DNA from: Pseudomonadota bacterium
GTDB taxonomy: Bacteria > Desulfobacterota > Desulfobacteria > Desulfobacterales > Desulfobacteraceae
NCBI GenBank assembly: GCA_018821535.1
Contig: JAHJLV010000030.1
Location: forward strand, 61,653 to 125,652
Direction of reading: 5' to 3'
Length of the DNA stretch: 64,000 bases
Position 1 is the stretch's first letter; each line of letters starts with the position of its first letter. Below, one piece after another: positions 25,622 to 34,813 of the stretch. Made by a program: the position numbers and the translations under genes. Below the pieces are notes generated by a model that saw only the letters and a list, made by a program, of their open reading frames with translations, was not told the DNA's origin and searched no databases.

Positions 25622-27046
25622 TCAGTCTTTTTTTCTGCCATACACATCATCCAGCCTGACAATATCATCCTCCCCCAGATAGGAACCGGTCTGAACCTCA
25701 ATCAGTTCCAGACTGATTTTACCCGGATTTTCCAGCCGGTGCAAAGTCCCCAGAGGAATATAGGTTGATTCATCTTCTTTGAGCAGGATCTGTTCTTCTC
25801 CCCGGGTAATCAGGGCTGATCCTGAAACCACCACCCAGTGTTCGGCCCGGTGATAATGTTTCTGTAAAGACAGTTTTGCTCCGGGTTTTACGCTGATCCG
25901 CTTGACCTGAAACCGGGATTCAATATCCACAGTTTCATATGCTCCCCAGGGACGATAGACCTTTCGATGGGTAATGGCTTCCCCCCGGTTATTGTCCTTG
26001 AGCTGTTTTACAATCTTTTTTACATCCTGAACCCGGTCCCGGGGGGATACTAAAATGGCATCCTTTGTTTCCACAATGACAAATTTTTCAAGCCCCACTG
26101 CCGTCACCAGACTGCTTTCCGAGCTGATATAGGATTCTTTGACATCATGGGTGATCACATCCCCTTTAATGACATTTCCACTGCTGTCTTTGACGCCGGT
26201 CTGCCATAATGCATCAAAAGACCCCAGATCATTCCATCCTGCTGAAAACGGAATCACCACTCCCCGTGAAGTTTTTTCCATAACCGCATAATCAATTGAA
26301 TCAGAAGGAATCTGTTTAAACGCTTCCAGCGGCAGCCTGGAAAAATCAAGGTCCTGTTTTACCTGATTCATCACGTTTCGGGCACTGGCCAGCATCCGGG
26401 GAGAATGGGTCTCAAGCTCTTCCAGTATAACCGAGGTCTTGAACATGAACATACCCGAATTCCAGCAGTATGCACCTGAATCAAGGTATTTTTCAGCAGT
26501 GGCGCGATCCGGTTTTTCAACAAATTTTTCAATTTTTGCAGCTCCGGTGTCTGCATCCAGCACTTCACCTTTCTTGATATACCCATATCCGGTTTCAGGT
26601 GAATCGGGAATTACCCCGAAGGTAATCAGGTTTCCTTTTTGTGCGAACAGCTCTCCCATGGCGATGGCCGCATGAAACTCACTGATATTTTCAATCACAT
26701 GGTCTGCCGGCAGCACCAGCAGAACCGGATCATCATCTCCATTCCTGCAGGCGCTTAATGCGGCAAGGGCAATGGCAGGGGCTGTATTTCGTCCTATGGG
26801 TTCAAGCAGAATCGCCCGGGGTGCCACCTGAATCTGCCGAAGCTGTTCTGCGGTCATAAACCGGTGCTCTTCATTGCAGACAATAATGGGCGCACTGATC
26901 CCGGGAACGCCCTCAAGGCGCAGAACCGTATTCTGAAGCATGGTTTGCGTATTGGAAATACCGATCAACTGTTTAGGGTACAACTCACGGGACAACGGCC
27001 ACAACCGGGTGCCTGAGCCACCTGCCAGAATTACCGGAATCATCAT
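25622..27046 (-). CDS. manC: Mannose-1-phosphate guanylyltransferase / mannose-6-phosphate isomerase
   Basis: The 474-residue bifunctional enzyme supplies GDP-mannose for glycan synthesis. The N-terminal nucleotidyltransferase shows GGSGTRLWPLSR, LLVLPADHV, FVEKPDRATA and WNDLGSFDALW. The C-terminal cupin (phosphomannose isomerase type II) has RPWGAYE, LSLQKHYHRAEHW and the YIPLGTLHRLENPG metal and sugar motifs. Length is that of ManC/AlgA. It may feed the glycan locus near 49-62 kb, although it is not adjacent to it. Confidence 0.95.
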   Translation of the reverse strand: MMIPVILAGGSGTRLWPLSRELYPKQLIGISNTQTMLQNTVLRLEGVPGISAPIIVCNEEHRFMTAEQLRQIQVAPRAILLEPIGRNTAPAIALAALSACRNGDDDPVLLVLPADHVIENISEFHAAIAMGELFAQKGNLITFGVIPDSPETGYGYIKKGEVLDADTGAAKIEKFVEKPDRATAEKYLDSGAYCWNSGMFMFKTSVILEELETHSPRMLASARNVMNQVKQDLDFSRLPLEAFKQIPSDSIDYAVMEKTSRGVVIPFSAGWNDLGSFDALWQTGVKDSSGNVIKGDVITHDVKESYISSESSLVTAVGLEKFVIVETKDAILVSPRDRVQDVKKIVKQLKDNNRGEAITHRKVYRPWGAYETVDIESRFQVKRISVKPGAKLSLQKHYHRAEHWVVVSGSALITRGEEQILLKEDESTYIPLGTLHRLENPGKISLELIEVQTGSYLGEDDIVRLDDVYGRKKD

Positions 27047-27050
27047 ATCA

Positions 27051-27977
27051 TCACCTTTTCATTTTTATTTTTGTTGCAGCAAATACATTAATCACAAGAC
27101 CGTGATTTACCGGAAAGGATTCAACCGTATCCAGACGAAATCCAGCCTGGATCATCCAGGCGTTGACGTCTTCTTTTTCAAAACCAAGCCATGAGCCTCC
27201 CATGACCTGTTTCATCTTTTCAAGGGTATGTTTTTCAAAATCAGATAAAATGAATAGCCCGCCGGGTTTGAGCACCCTGAAAGCCTCTGAGATGGATCGA
27301 TCAGGCTGGGAAATATAATGCAGCACCATATTCATGATCACCGTGTCCATCTGCCGGTTTTTCATGGGCAGATGTTCAAGTTCCCCCAGTCTCAGTTGAG
27401 CGGATGTCCGGGAAAGCCTTAATCTTGCCTGCTCCAGCATTTCAGGAGAACTGTCCACTCCAATGAGTTTTTTTACAGTGGGGCAGACAAGCGTTTGAAT
27501 CAGTTCCCCTGTCCCGCAACCCAGATCTGCTATATTTCCCTGAAGAGAAATTTTTTTCTGAAGCACGGCATTTAAATCAAAATTGCCCAGCACTTCTTTT
27601 TTCAACCCGTCCCACTGGGGCGCAATGGTTTTAAAAAACCGCCGGGTTTTATTCTGGCGAACCCGGATCATTTCCTGGGCTTTTGTTAAATCCTGGAGAA
27701 CAAAATCGCCTTCTTTTTCAAGATGCTTTTCCACAAAAGCGATCAGGGGGTTTACCTGCTCATTTTTAACCGCACAATAATAGGTGAAGCTGCCGTCTTT
27801 TCTGGATGTCAGAAGACCGGACTCAACCAGAATTTTCAGATGCCTGGAAACTCCTGACTGTATCATATCCACAACCAGAACAATTTCATTCACATTGAGC
27901 TCATATGTATTGAGCACTGACAATAGCCGCAACCGGGTGATATCTGACAGCGCCTTAAAACATTTGATCAGTTCCAT
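27051..27977 (-). CDS. ArsR-family HTH regulator fused to SAM-dependent methyltransferase
   Basis: The 308-residue protein has an ArsR winged helix at residues 1-95 (KALSDITRLRLLSVL, then IQSGVSRHLKILVESGLL). A Rossmann methyltransferase domain occupies about 140-300, with the SAM loop in IADLGCGTGELIQ, the acidic residue in LIGVDSSPEML and post-motif VLKPGGLFILSDF. This layout is that of SahR-type regulators, which sense S-adenosylhomocysteine and control the methionine cycle; identity with SahR is inferred. No arsenic-binding cysteine pair is seen in the HTH. A perfect inverted repeat lies just upstream of the start. Confidence 0.85.
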   Translation of the reverse strand: MELIKCFKALSDITRLRLLSVLNTYELNVNEIVLVVDMIQSGVSRHLKILVESGLLTSRKDGSFTYYCAVKNEQVNPLIAFVEKHLEKEGDFVLQDLTKAQEMIRVRQNKTRRFFKTIAPQWDGLKKEVLGNFDLNAVLQKKISLQGNIADLGCGTGELIQTLVCPTVKKLIGVDSSPEMLEQARLRLSRTSAQLRLGELEHLPMKNRQMDTVIMNMVLHYISQPDRSISEAFRVLKPGGLFILSDFEKHTLEKMKQVMGGSWLGFEKEDVNAWMIQAGFRLDTVESFPVNHGLVINVFAATKIKMKR

Positions 27978-27987
27978 AATAATGACA

Positions 27988-28015
27988 GCATTATCCAGAA
28001 TGAACTGGATAATGC
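27988..28015. promoter_or_regulatory. Inverted-repeat operator candidate upstream of the ArsR-methyltransferase gene
   Basis: Arms GCATTATCCAG (27988-27998) and CTGGATAATGC (28005-28015) are a perfect 11-base inverted repeat around a six-base spacer. It begins ten bases before the ATG at 27977. Its size and position suit an ArsR-family dimer site for autoregulation; a leader hairpin is the alternative. Confidence 0.55.
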
Positions 28016-28050
28016 TTTACATGACAGTTTTTATCTTCTTGTTTACAAAA

Positions 28051-28443
28051 TTATTTTACAGCCAGAACAGGACATTTGGCTTCAAGGATAACCACCTGGG
28101 CAGCAGAACCGAAAATCAGCTTGCCCACTTTTGAACGATTTTTAACCCCGATAATAATCTGGTCAACCTTTTTTTCCTTGGCAAATCGAACGATATCCTC
28201 ACCCGGTTCCATTCCTCTGACCAGCAGATGAACTTCATTTTGAACTCCCTCTTTATCCAGGGATTCTTTTATCAGTTTGGAACTTTTTTCTGCTTTTATA
28301 ATCTGATCCTTTTCTGTCTTGTCGCCGCCTATCATGGAGGTTACGATCATGATCTGGGCATCAAATGCTTTTGCATGCTTTACTGCAACTTCCAGGACAT
28401 TATTCGATACACGGCCTTCTTTACATCCCAACAGAATTTTCAT
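28051..28443 (-). CDS. Universal stress protein (UspA family)
   Basis: The 130-residue single Usp domain shows an N-terminal strand (MKILLGCKEGRVSNNVLEVAVKHA) and an ATP-binding-type C-terminal motif GVKNRSKVGKLIFGSAAQVVI (variant of G-x2-G-x9-G-S/T). Function is stress protection or signalling; the partner is unknown. TAGGAAAT lies before ATG 28443. It lies upstream of the ArsR-methyltransferase gene in the same direction, so the 27988-28015 repeat falls between them. Confidence 0.88.
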   Translation of the reverse strand: MKILLGCKEGRVSNNVLEVAVKHAKAFDAQIMIVTSMIGGDKTEKDQIIKAEKSSKLIKESLDKEGVQNEVHLLVRGMEPGEDIVRFAKEKKVDQIIIGVKNRSKVGKLIFGSAAQVVILEAKCPVLAVK

Positions 28444-28609
28444 ATTTCCTACCTTCTATTTGGTTATTAACAAAAGCTGAACGGTTATTGTACAGACAAC
28501 ATTGATACGTTAACCAATTTTTTAGCATATTTATCAGAAAATACAATATATTTATATCAAAATATCATCTTCAGCCTGAAGAAACCCGAATTCTTTGGCC
28601 ACCGGATAA

Positions 28610-31426
28610 CTATTGCCGACCTGTATCCGGGGTCGTATCCAACACTTTTCGCACTTTTTGTGTCAGATCAGCCATTGAAAAAGGTTTTTGAATAAAGGTC
28701 ACCCCTTCATCCAGAATTCCCTGGTGGGCAATAACGTCGGCGGTATAGCCGGACATGAACAGGAATCTGATCTCCGGATGAAGCAAAGCAATCTTCCCGG
28801 CAAGATCCCGGCCGTTCATCTCAGGCATGACCACGTCAGTCATGAGCAGGTCAATAATACCGGAATGACTTTCTGCCTTTTCCATGGCCCGGGAAGGGGT
28901 GTCCGCAGAAATCACTGAATATCCATTACGTTCGAGCATCAAGCAGGTCATTCTGAGAATGGCCTGCTCATCTTCCACCACCAGGATGGTTTCAGTTCCG
29001 CCGGAAATTGGTTGCTTTTCCGGGATACTGCTGATGGCAGCATTTTCAGAAAAGAATCGGGGCAGGTAGATCCTGAAGGTTGAACCCTGCCCGGGCTCAC
29101 TGTAGACAGTGATAAAACCACTGTTTTGTTTGACAATGCCATAAACGGTTGCAAGCCCCAGACCTGTTCCCTGACCCACATCCTTGGTGGTGAAAAACGG
29201 TTCAAACAGATGATTCAGGATATTTTTATCCATACCGCAGCCATTATCACTGACCGCCAGTAAAACATAATCACCGGGGATAGACCCCGGGTGTTCGCTG
29301 CAGTATGCCTCATCAAAGGTATGGTTGCAGGTTTCAATGGTAAGCCAGCCCACACCGGAGATGGCATCCCGGGCATTGACACAGAGATTGGCAAGGATCT
29401 GGTCAATCTGGGACGGATCCATTTTCACCGGCCAAAGACGTGCATCTGGCTGCCAGGCCAGATCGATGTCTTCCCCGATGAGCCGGCGCAGCATTTTCAT
29501 CATGCTTTCCACCGTATCATTCAAATCCAGTTCTATCGGGGAAATGGTCTGTTTTCTGGCAAAGGTCAGTAACTGTTTTGTCAGATCAGCCGAGCGCCGG
29601 GCAGCAGTCTGGATTTCCCTGAGGTCATTACACAGATCCTGATCCTGCGCTGCCTTTTCAAGGGCAAATTCTGCATGCCCCAGAATGACTCCCAGCATAT
29701 TGTTAAAATCATGGGCCACCCCGCCGGCCAGACGTCCCACTGACTCCATTTTCTGGGCCTGGAGAAGCTGGGCCTGCAGTTTTTCCCCTTCTGCTTCCGC
29801 TTTTTTGATGGCAGATATATCCACTGCCATTTCAAACCGGACATCCCGGCTGTCGGACCAGCGGATCACCCGATCCACAATCGCAAAATGCCGGTCAAGA
29901 AATGGATTATAGTATTCCCAGCGGTGGGCTTCAGGTTTTTTTCCGAGGATGATATCATTGGTGCAAAAGGAACAGGGTGCATCAAGATCCTGCAATACCT
30001 TATAGCATTTTCCCCCAAGACAGTTTTCCGGCAGCATATCTGCCAGATAGCGGTTAATATACAACAGCTCATGCGTTTGAAGATCAGCAATATAAATGAC
30101 TTCATCAATGCTGTTGAACAGCGAAAGCAACTGGTCGCGTTCAGCCTGCAAGGCTTTTTCCGCCCGTTTGCGCTCGGTAATGTCAGTGGCAATGCTGAGC
30201 ACAGCTGTCTTGCCGTGCCAGTCGATGGTTTTTGCGGTGACTTCAAGATTAAAGGTTGAGCCATCCCTTCGGAAATGGCCGACCTCAAAGCGCGCTTCAC
30301 CTTCCTTGGCGATTTTGCGGAAACGCTCAGCCAGCAGGGCTTTGCTTTCCGGCACATCAAGCTTCTGCAGATCGATGGCAAGGAATTCCTCTTCTCTTTC
30401 ATAGCCGTGCATCAGCCTGTTCTGACGGTTAGAAAAAAGAAAACGACCTTCGGTGTCGTGGATGGTTATACCGGCCGGGGCCTCGTCCAGCATTCTTCCG
30501 AACAGCGTTATACGTTCCTCGCGTTCTTTTCGATCGGTAATATCCTCCACAAACCCCAGGTAGCGATCCGGCCCGATACGGGTGGCAGATACGGTCCAGT
30601 ACCCTGCGCTGCCGTCAGCACGGCAAAAGGGGATATCACCATGCGCCTGCCCCGTATCAACAAGGGTCTTAAAATGCCTTAAGCCGTCTTCCATACCCTG
30701 CGGGGTCAGGAGGTCAGAAATTCTCATCGTGGTCAGCTGCCCGGCAGTATAACCGGTAATGCGCTCTGCAGCAGGATTCACATCAATATAGCGGCCTTGT
30801 GCGTCAGTCACAAATACGCCAAGAGGTGCATGCTCAATATAGCTTTGGAAGCGTGCTTCACTCTTGTGAAGTGCCAGCTCCGATTGCATTCGCTCAGTTA
30901 TATCTTCCAGGGCGGACACCATGCCGGCAAATTTTCTATTGCTGTCAAATAGCGGTGCAGCGTTGATCGACAGCAACACCCTTTTCCCGTCAGGACAGAC
31001 AAGAGAATGCCTGATGCCGAAAACCGGCTTTTCAGTTTTTTTTACCAGCACAAACGGCAACTGATCATCCGGGTATGCATTTCCATGAATATCTGCTATC
31101 TGCCATTCATGATCGTTATAGCGTCTGTTAAAAATATCCCAGCGTTCCAGGCCCAGTATTTCTTCTGCCCGGGCGTTTGCCATTGAAATATTGCCTTTTT
31201 CATCAACCATGGTAATTCCCACAGGACTGGTTTCCATGATCTGCTGCAAAAGGATGGTGTCGTTCACCCAGGATGTTGTATGATCCGGATTTATCAATGA
31301 AAGCCCTGTATCAGGAGAAGACAGGATCATTTCCAGGCGCTCTTTATCCGTCTTGATCACTTCAAGTTCTGATTCAAGCGCTTTAATTCTGTTTTTAAGT
31401 GCTTCAAAGGATTCTCGTTGAGTCAT
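28610..31426 (-). CDS. Hybrid sensor histidine kinase with four PAS domains and a receiver
   Basis: The 938-residue soluble kinase has an N-terminal coiled coil (1-35). Four PAS domains follow at about 60-175, 187-298, 303-415 and 425-540. The dimerisation/phosphoacceptor site is VAHDFNNML (His near 572), then HATPase (N box [11 protein letters not shown] boxes in DNGCGMD and GTGLGLATV). A receiver (about 813-935) has Asp in LLMTDVVMP and Lys in FIQKPFS. PAS 4 contains a cysteine cluster (GGKCYK, APCSFC) that could bind a metal or cofactor. There are no membrane segments, so it senses a cytosolic signal. GGAGAGA precedes ATG 31426. Confidence 0.92.
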   Translation of the reverse strand: MTQRESFEALKNRIKALESELEVIKTDKERLEMILSSPDTGLSLINPDHTTSWVNDTILLQQIMETSPVGITMVDEKGNISMANARAEEILGLERWDIFNRRYNDHEWQIADIHGNAYPDDQLPFVLVKKTEKPVFGIRHSLVCPDGKRVLLSINAAPLFDSNRKFAGMVSALEDITERMQSELALHKSEARFQSYIEHAPLGVFVTDAQGRYIDVNPAAERITGYTAGQLTTMRISDLLTPQGMEDGLRHFKTLVDTGQAHGDIPFCRADGSAGYWTVSATRIGPDRYLGFVEDITDRKEREERITLFGRMLDEAPAGITIHDTEGRFLFSNRQNRLMHGYEREEEFLAIDLQKLDVPESKALLAERFRKIAKEGEARFEVGHFRRDGSTFNLEVTAKTIDWHGKTAVLSIATDITERKRAEKALQAERDQLLSLFNSIDEVIYIADLQTHELLYINRYLADMLPENCLGGKCYKVLQDLDAPCSFCTNDIILGKKPEAHRWEYYNPFLDRHFAIVDRVIRWSDSRDVRFEMAVDISAIKKAEAEGEKLQAQLLQAQKMESVGRLAGGVAHDFNNMLGVILGHAEFALEKAAQDQDLCNDLREIQTAARRSADLTKQLLTFARKQTISPIELDLNDTVESMMKMLRRLIGEDIDLAWQPDARLWPVKMDPSQIDQILANLCVNARDAISGVGWLTIETCNHTFDEAYCSEHPGSIPGDYVLLAVSDNGCGMDKNILNHLFEPFFTTKDVGQGTGLGLATVYGIVKQNSGFITVYSEPGQGSTFRIYLPRFFSENAAISSIPEKQPISGGTETILVVEDEQAILRMTCLMLERNGYSVISADTPSRAMEKAESHSGIIDLLMTDVVMPEMNGRDLAGKIALLHPEIRFLFMSGYTADVIAHQGILDEGVTFIQKPFSMADLTQKVRKVLDTTPDTGRQ

Positions 31427-31795
31427 CAGTTCTCTCCAGAACTTCAGGTCTTTTTTTATGCAAAATCCTCTATCCGATTTTGGATTCTGGCAAAAGAACG
31501 CCTGTGTAATTTGTCTTGTTACTCTTTTTAATGACGTTAAAGGTGTTTCAACTTTATATGACCCGAGATATCGTCATACTTGCAATTCGACAGCTCTTCA
31601 GAACTTGATCATATTATTATGAATTTGATGAAGAATCAATGATGATTTGACACAGATGCCGCTTTGGGGCAACGGTCTTAATCTGAAGTATCAAATTTTT
31701 TCCAAAAAATGATATTGACAAGATAAAATAATAGCCCCATAAATAAGCCGAATGATTCAAAACCATATAAAAAAAATGTGTTCTAACTGACTGTC
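31427..31795. other. Divergent intergenic region, 369 bases, no gene
   Basis: This AT-rich interval separates the hybrid kinase (-) from the PAS/HisKA gene (+). I see no open frame of coding character and no RNA gene. The only clear signal is the promoter at 31715-31743. Confidence 0.5.
31715..31743 (+). promoter_or_regulatory. Probable sigma-70 promoter of the PAS/HisKA gene
   Basis: A perfect TTGACA (31715-31720) is followed after 17 bases by CATAAA (31738-31743), four of six matches to the -10 consensus. The start would be near 31750, some 46 bases ahead of ATG 31796. Confidence 0.5.
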
Positions 31796-32461
31796 ATGGA
31801 TGATATGAAAGATCATTTTTTTATTTCTGAAACAGAACGCCTGGAAAAGTTATTAAATGCCTTGCCCACAGGCATTGTGATTATTGATTGCAACACGCGA
31901 AAAATTATAGATCTGAATCCCCAGGCATTGGCTTATTTTGATCTCCCCCTGGATCAATTGGTCGGGAAAATATGCACGGACCATATCTGCCCTGCAGAAA
32001 AAGACAGTTGTCCCATTCTGGATAAAGGGCAGACATTGGATCGCTCAGAAAAGGAAATCATTATTGGAGATGGGTCCCGAATACCTGTTTTGAAAACAGT
32101 CATTAAAACAGAGCTTGACAACACGCCTGTTCTTATTGAATGCATCATTGATATACGGGATAAAAAAATTGCTGAAGAAGAGCATTTAAAACGGGAAAAA
32201 CTTCAAACCATGCTGGAACTTGCAGGTGCGGTCTGTCACGAATTCAATCAACCGCTTCAGGTCATACTGGGATTTTGTGAATTGATACAGCGCATGCAAA
32301 ACCTGGATGACCAGATGAAAAAAAACATTGACAGTATCGCAACTGAAATTCATAAGATGAAATCCCTTACCCATGATCTCTCGAATATCACAAAATATGA
32401 AACCAAAGACTATCTGCATTCAAAAATAGTTGATATCAAGCGATCATCAGGCAATTCATAA
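31796..32461 (+). CDS. PAS domain protein with HisKA-like domain but no ATPase domain
   Basis: The 221-residue soluble protein has a PAS domain (about 15-125) with three cysteines, C60, C65 and C72, in a C-x4-C-x6-C arrangement. A linker helix follows, then a phosphoacceptor-like helix pair AGAVCHEFNQPLQVILGF with His148. It ends after TKYETKDYL... without any HATPase_c domain. The same architecture seems common in Desulfobacterota (from memory), so it is probably a natural short form, acting as a phosphotransfer or dimerisation partner, rather than a broken kinase. Confidence 0.8.
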   Translation: MDDMKDHFFISETERLEKLLNALPTGIVIIDCNTRKIIDLNPQALAYFDLPLDQLVGKICTDHICPAEKDSCPILDKGQTLDRSEKEIIIGDGSRIPVLKTVIKTELDNTPVLIECIIDIRDKKIAEEEHLKREKLQTMLELAGAVCHEFNQPLQVILGFCELIQRMQNLDDQMKKNIDSIATEIHKMKSLTHDLSNITKYETKDYLHSKIVDIKRSSGNS

Positions 32462-32524
32462 TCTGGTATTTAACAGAACCTTCTCAAAAAAAATGGTCAG
32501 ATGAAGTTCTGTTTGAAGAATTCA

Positions 32525-32785
32525 TTATTTTTCAGGTACCACCCATTTTATCTGAAACTCAATTTCCTCGCTCTTTCCCTCTCTTTCATGCTCAATATTA
32601 AAAACAGCATTTGAAGGAACCAGAATTCTTTCACCAGCAATCTGTATGCGAAATCTTTTATTCTGCTCAATAGAATCTGCAAGCCGTCTTAATTTGGCCA
32701 CGAACTCTTTTTGAGGATAAACTTTTTCCAGATCTCTTTGGGGCTTAATTTTCTTTTGGGTCATTTGTTTTTGTCCTGTTGCCAT
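32525..32785 (-). CDS. Amphi-Trp domain protein
   Basis: The 86-residue protein matches the amphi-Trp family: a basic N-terminus, a helix (EFVAKLRRLADSIEQNKRFRIQIAGERILVP) and the closing strand EIEFQIKWVVPEK with the characteristic tryptophan. The function is unknown. It converges with the PAS/HisKA gene. Confidence 0.78.
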   Translation of the reverse strand: MATGQKQMTQKKIKPQRDLEKVYPQKEFVAKLRRLADSIEQNKRFRIQIAGERILVPSNAVFNIEHEREGKSEEIEFQIKWVVPEK

Positions 32786-32921
32786 TATGGTTGATATTTT
32801 ACGAAACCTTCAAAACTATATTCATTCCAAAAATGTTCTTATCCCTTTCCTCTTGTGCTTTTTTTGTACCAGCGACCGACGAAATTATTAATGTACAGTC
32901 AATTTTATATATTAATACAGT

Positions 32922-32960
32922 AAAAAAGAGGCAGGAGCAAATTAATGCCCCTGCCTCTTT
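32922..32960 (-). terminator. Rho-independent terminator of the PEP-CTERM gene
   Basis: On the minus strand AAAGAGGCAGG (32960-32950, read as complement) pairs with CCTGCCTCTTT (32935-32925 side) and is followed by a run of U. The hairpin starts about 40 bases past the PEP-CTERM stop at 33001. Confidence 0.8.
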
Positions 32961-33000
32961 GATTGTCAGAACAACTTAAAGCTGTTTCTAAGGTTATAAC

Positions 33001-33591
33001 TTATTTTTTACGTCTGGATAGACCTGCAAGGCCTAAAAGGCCTAAGCCAAATAGCATCATGGTTGCGGGTTCTGGTACTGGAGCTGTGTCACTAAGAGAG
33101 ATGTTATCAAAATAAGCATTTGCTGCTGGGGAAATATGATCCTCAATCATCAAGTGAAATGAATAAGCCGTGTTAAACATAAACGTATAAGAATGCCAAG
33201 TTCCGTCATCTATTAATACATCGTCTGCACCACTTACAGTACCTGTTGCCCATAGCCAAGTATGACTGCCAGGAAGTCCAACACTAATACCTACATATCC
33301 TCCAGAATCTAGAGAAACCGGCGAACCTAAGTAATCAAAAGAAAGCCAATAAGTTCCTGCTGAAAAAGCCGTTGCTGATGTGAATATATCTCCAGCACTG
33401 GCAATGGCAGAAAAGTTTATTGCTTTGTCTGATTGCAATGGATCAGCTACAATCTGTGCACTATAAGATCCACCTGACTTTCCTGTCCATTGAGATAGGT
33501 CATCTTCAAAGTCATCACTGAAGATAACTGTTGCATAAGATGAACTACATAGAAACAAGATGATTGAAATACTCAATAATAATTTTTTCAT
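33001..33591 (-). CDS. Secreted PEP-CTERM sorting-domain protein
   Basis: The 196-residue protein has a signal peptide (MKKLLLSISIILFLCSSSYA) and a beta-sandwich body beginning VIFSDDFEDDLSQW and ending YFDNISLSD, similar in pattern to carbohydrate-binding jelly rolls. The C-terminal sorting tail is VPEPATMMLFGLGLLGLAG followed by LSRRKK: PEP motif, hydrophobic helix and basic end. It is presumably exported, processed by an exosortase (not in this window) and deposited in exopolysaccharide or on the cell surface. ATG 33591 is chosen because GAGGAAA lies upstream and the signal peptide fits. A c-di-GMP-I riboswitch precedes it. Confidence 0.92.
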   Translation of the reverse strand: MKKLLLSISIILFLCSSSYATVIFSDDFEDDLSQWTGKSGGSYSAQIVADPLQSDKAINFSAIASAGDIFTSATAFSAGTYWLSFDYLGSPVSLDSGGYVGISVGLPGSHTWLWATGTVSGADDVLIDDGTWHSYTFMFNTAYSFHLMIEDHISPAANAYFDNISLSDTAPVPEPATMMLFGLGLLGLAGLSRRKK

Positions 33592-33608
33592 TTTTTCCTC
33601 TTTTTTAT

Positions 33609-33682
33609 TTGGCAACCGGCTATCTCTCAATGAGACCCTTTGGCTTTCCGTCCCTGCTTCACAATAGGTTTGGCTTTGTCAG
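33609..33682 (-). promoter_or_regulatory. c-di-GMP-I riboswitch (GEMM-I) of the PEP-CTERM gene
   Basis: On the minus strand the leader contains the GEMM-I elements in order. First comes AAAGCCAAACC, then a helix capped by a GTGA (GNRA) tetraloop, then GGGACGGAAAGCC, a third helix closed by GGGTCT...AGATAGCC, and the 3' strand GGTTGCC at 33617-33611. These are the hallmarks of the cyclic-di-GMP class I riboswitch. The aptamer ends 19 bases before the start codon, right next to the ribosome-binding site, and no U-tract follows, so translational control is more likely than termination. Confidence 0.88.
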
Positions 33683-33911
33683 TTTATATGTTAACAACGT
33701 AAATCTCTAATAATGTTCTTTCATCTGCAAGAATTACACCAGAATTGATCTCGTAAAAGCTTTATAGTCCACATCCTAATATTATCAGGCAATTGAGAAG
33801 AAAAACTTAATATTAATCCTCTTTTCCGAAGAAATATTGTAAACAACATTATGAAAAAAAAGTGACAAAAAGAGAAATCAATTTCCTATGAATTTACCAT
33901 TAGTTTTAAAC

Positions 33912-33944
33912 AAAAAGGGGCTTGAAAGTATTTTCAAGCCCCTT
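33912..33944 (-). terminator. Rho-independent terminator of the tRNA-Gly/tRNA-Cys transcript
   Basis: A 13-base-pair hairpin with a four-base loop (arms at 33915-33927 and 33932-33944) is followed on the minus strand by a run of five U. It lies about 12 bases past the CCA end of tRNA-Cys. Confidence 0.85.
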
Positions 33945-33956
33945 GAGTATTTTTTA

Positions 33957-34031
33957 TGGAGGCGGCTTCCAGATTTGAACTGGAGAATAACGGCTTTGCA
34001 GGCCGTCGCCTTACCACTTGGCCAAGCCGCC
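33957..34031 (-). tRNA. tRNA-Cys (GCA anticodon)
   Basis: The 75-base cloverleaf has an acceptor stem GGCGGCT/AGCCGCC, T-arm GTTCAAATC, anticodon loop CTGCAAA and an encoded CCA end. It is the second tRNA in a two-gene transcript. Confidence 0.95.
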
Positions 34032-34038
34032 TTGTTTC

Positions 34039-34113
34039 TGGAGCGGGAAACGGGAGTCGAACCCGCGACTTCGACCTTGGCAAGGTCGCACTCTACCACT
34101 GAGTTATTCCCGC
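34039..34113 (-). tRNA. tRNA-Gly (GCC anticodon)
   Basis: The 75-base cloverleaf has acceptor stem GCGGGAA/TTCCCGC, T-arm GGTTCGACTCC, anticodon GCC in loop TTGCCAA and an encoded CCA end. It lies seven bases before tRNA-Cys in the same transcript. Confidence 0.95.
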
Positions 34114-34167
34114 TCAGCAAACAAAGGTCATTTTATACAGGTCAACATAAAATTTGTCAATAATATT

Positions 34168-34812
34168 TTATCCGTTTTTCTTTTTCCAGTCTGCCATAAA
34201 GGCGTCAATTCCCTTGTCAGTCATATGATGGGAAGCCAGTTTTTTTAATATGTCATAGGGAATAGTTGCGATATCTGCACCTAAAAGTGCAGAATCCAGA
34301 ACATGCAACGGGCTTCTTACGCTGGCCACAATAATCTGGGCATCAAAATCATAGTTGGCATAAATCTGGGCAATTTCTTCAATCAGTCCCATTCCTTCCT
34401 GGGCCAGATCATCCAGACGGCCCACAAAAGGGCTGACAAAAGTAGCGCCGGCTTTTGCCGCCATCAAGGCCTGCAGGGCTGAAAAAACCAGGGTCACATT
34501 GGTTTTGATGCCTTCGGCTGTCAGGTATTTTACAGCTTTAAGCCCTGGAATTGTCATGGGGATTTTAACCGCGATATTATCTGCTATTCCTGCAAGATCA
34601 ATGGCTTCCTTGATCATTCCCTCGTAATCCAGACTGATCACTTCTGCACTGACAGGCCCTTCTACAATTTTGCAGATCTGGGCAATAATCTGTTTGAATT
34701 CACCGTCTTCTTTTGCAATCAAGGACGGGTTGGTGGTTACCCCGTCAACCATCCCCATATCATTGGCATCTTTAATCTGATCGATATTTGCGGTGTCTAT
34801 AAAAAATTTCAC
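34168..34812 (-). CDS. fsa: Fructose-6-phosphate aldolase / transaldolase (TalC type)
   Basis: The 214-residue enzyme belongs to the short transaldolase family: [29 protein letters not shown], then [14 protein letters not shown] with the Schiff-base lysine, [10 protein letters not shown] and [11 protein letters not shown]. It acts in sugar-phosphate metabolism, either as transaldolase or as fructose-6-phosphate aldolase, which sequence alone does not separate. GTG 34812 is the start: GAGGAGG lies six bases upstream, whereas the longer ATG (34827) has no ribosome site. It follows folK by one base. Confidence 0.93.
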   Translation of the reverse strand: MKFFIDTANIDQIKDANDMGMVDGVTTNPSLIAKEDGEFKQIIAQICKIVEGPVSAEVISLDYEGMIKEAIDLAGIADNIAVKIPMTIPGLKAVKYLTAEGIKTNVTLVFSALQALMAAKAGATFVSPFVGRLDDLAQEGMGLIEEIAQIYANYDFDAQIIVASVRSPLHVLDSALLGADIATIPYDILKKLASHHMTDKGIDAFMADWKKKNG

Positions 34813-34813
34813 G

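Noticed and set aside
31427..31795. Possible sRNA or gene in the 369-base gap between the two sensor genes
   Set aside because: No hairpin with a U-tract and no coding-like frame is visible; only a promoter is supportable.
33888..34163. Open frames on both strands over the tRNA genes, including ones with the ETGVEPATSTLARSH type sequence
   Set aside because: They are translations of tRNA-Gly and tRNA-Cys. This false protein family is a known annotation artefact.
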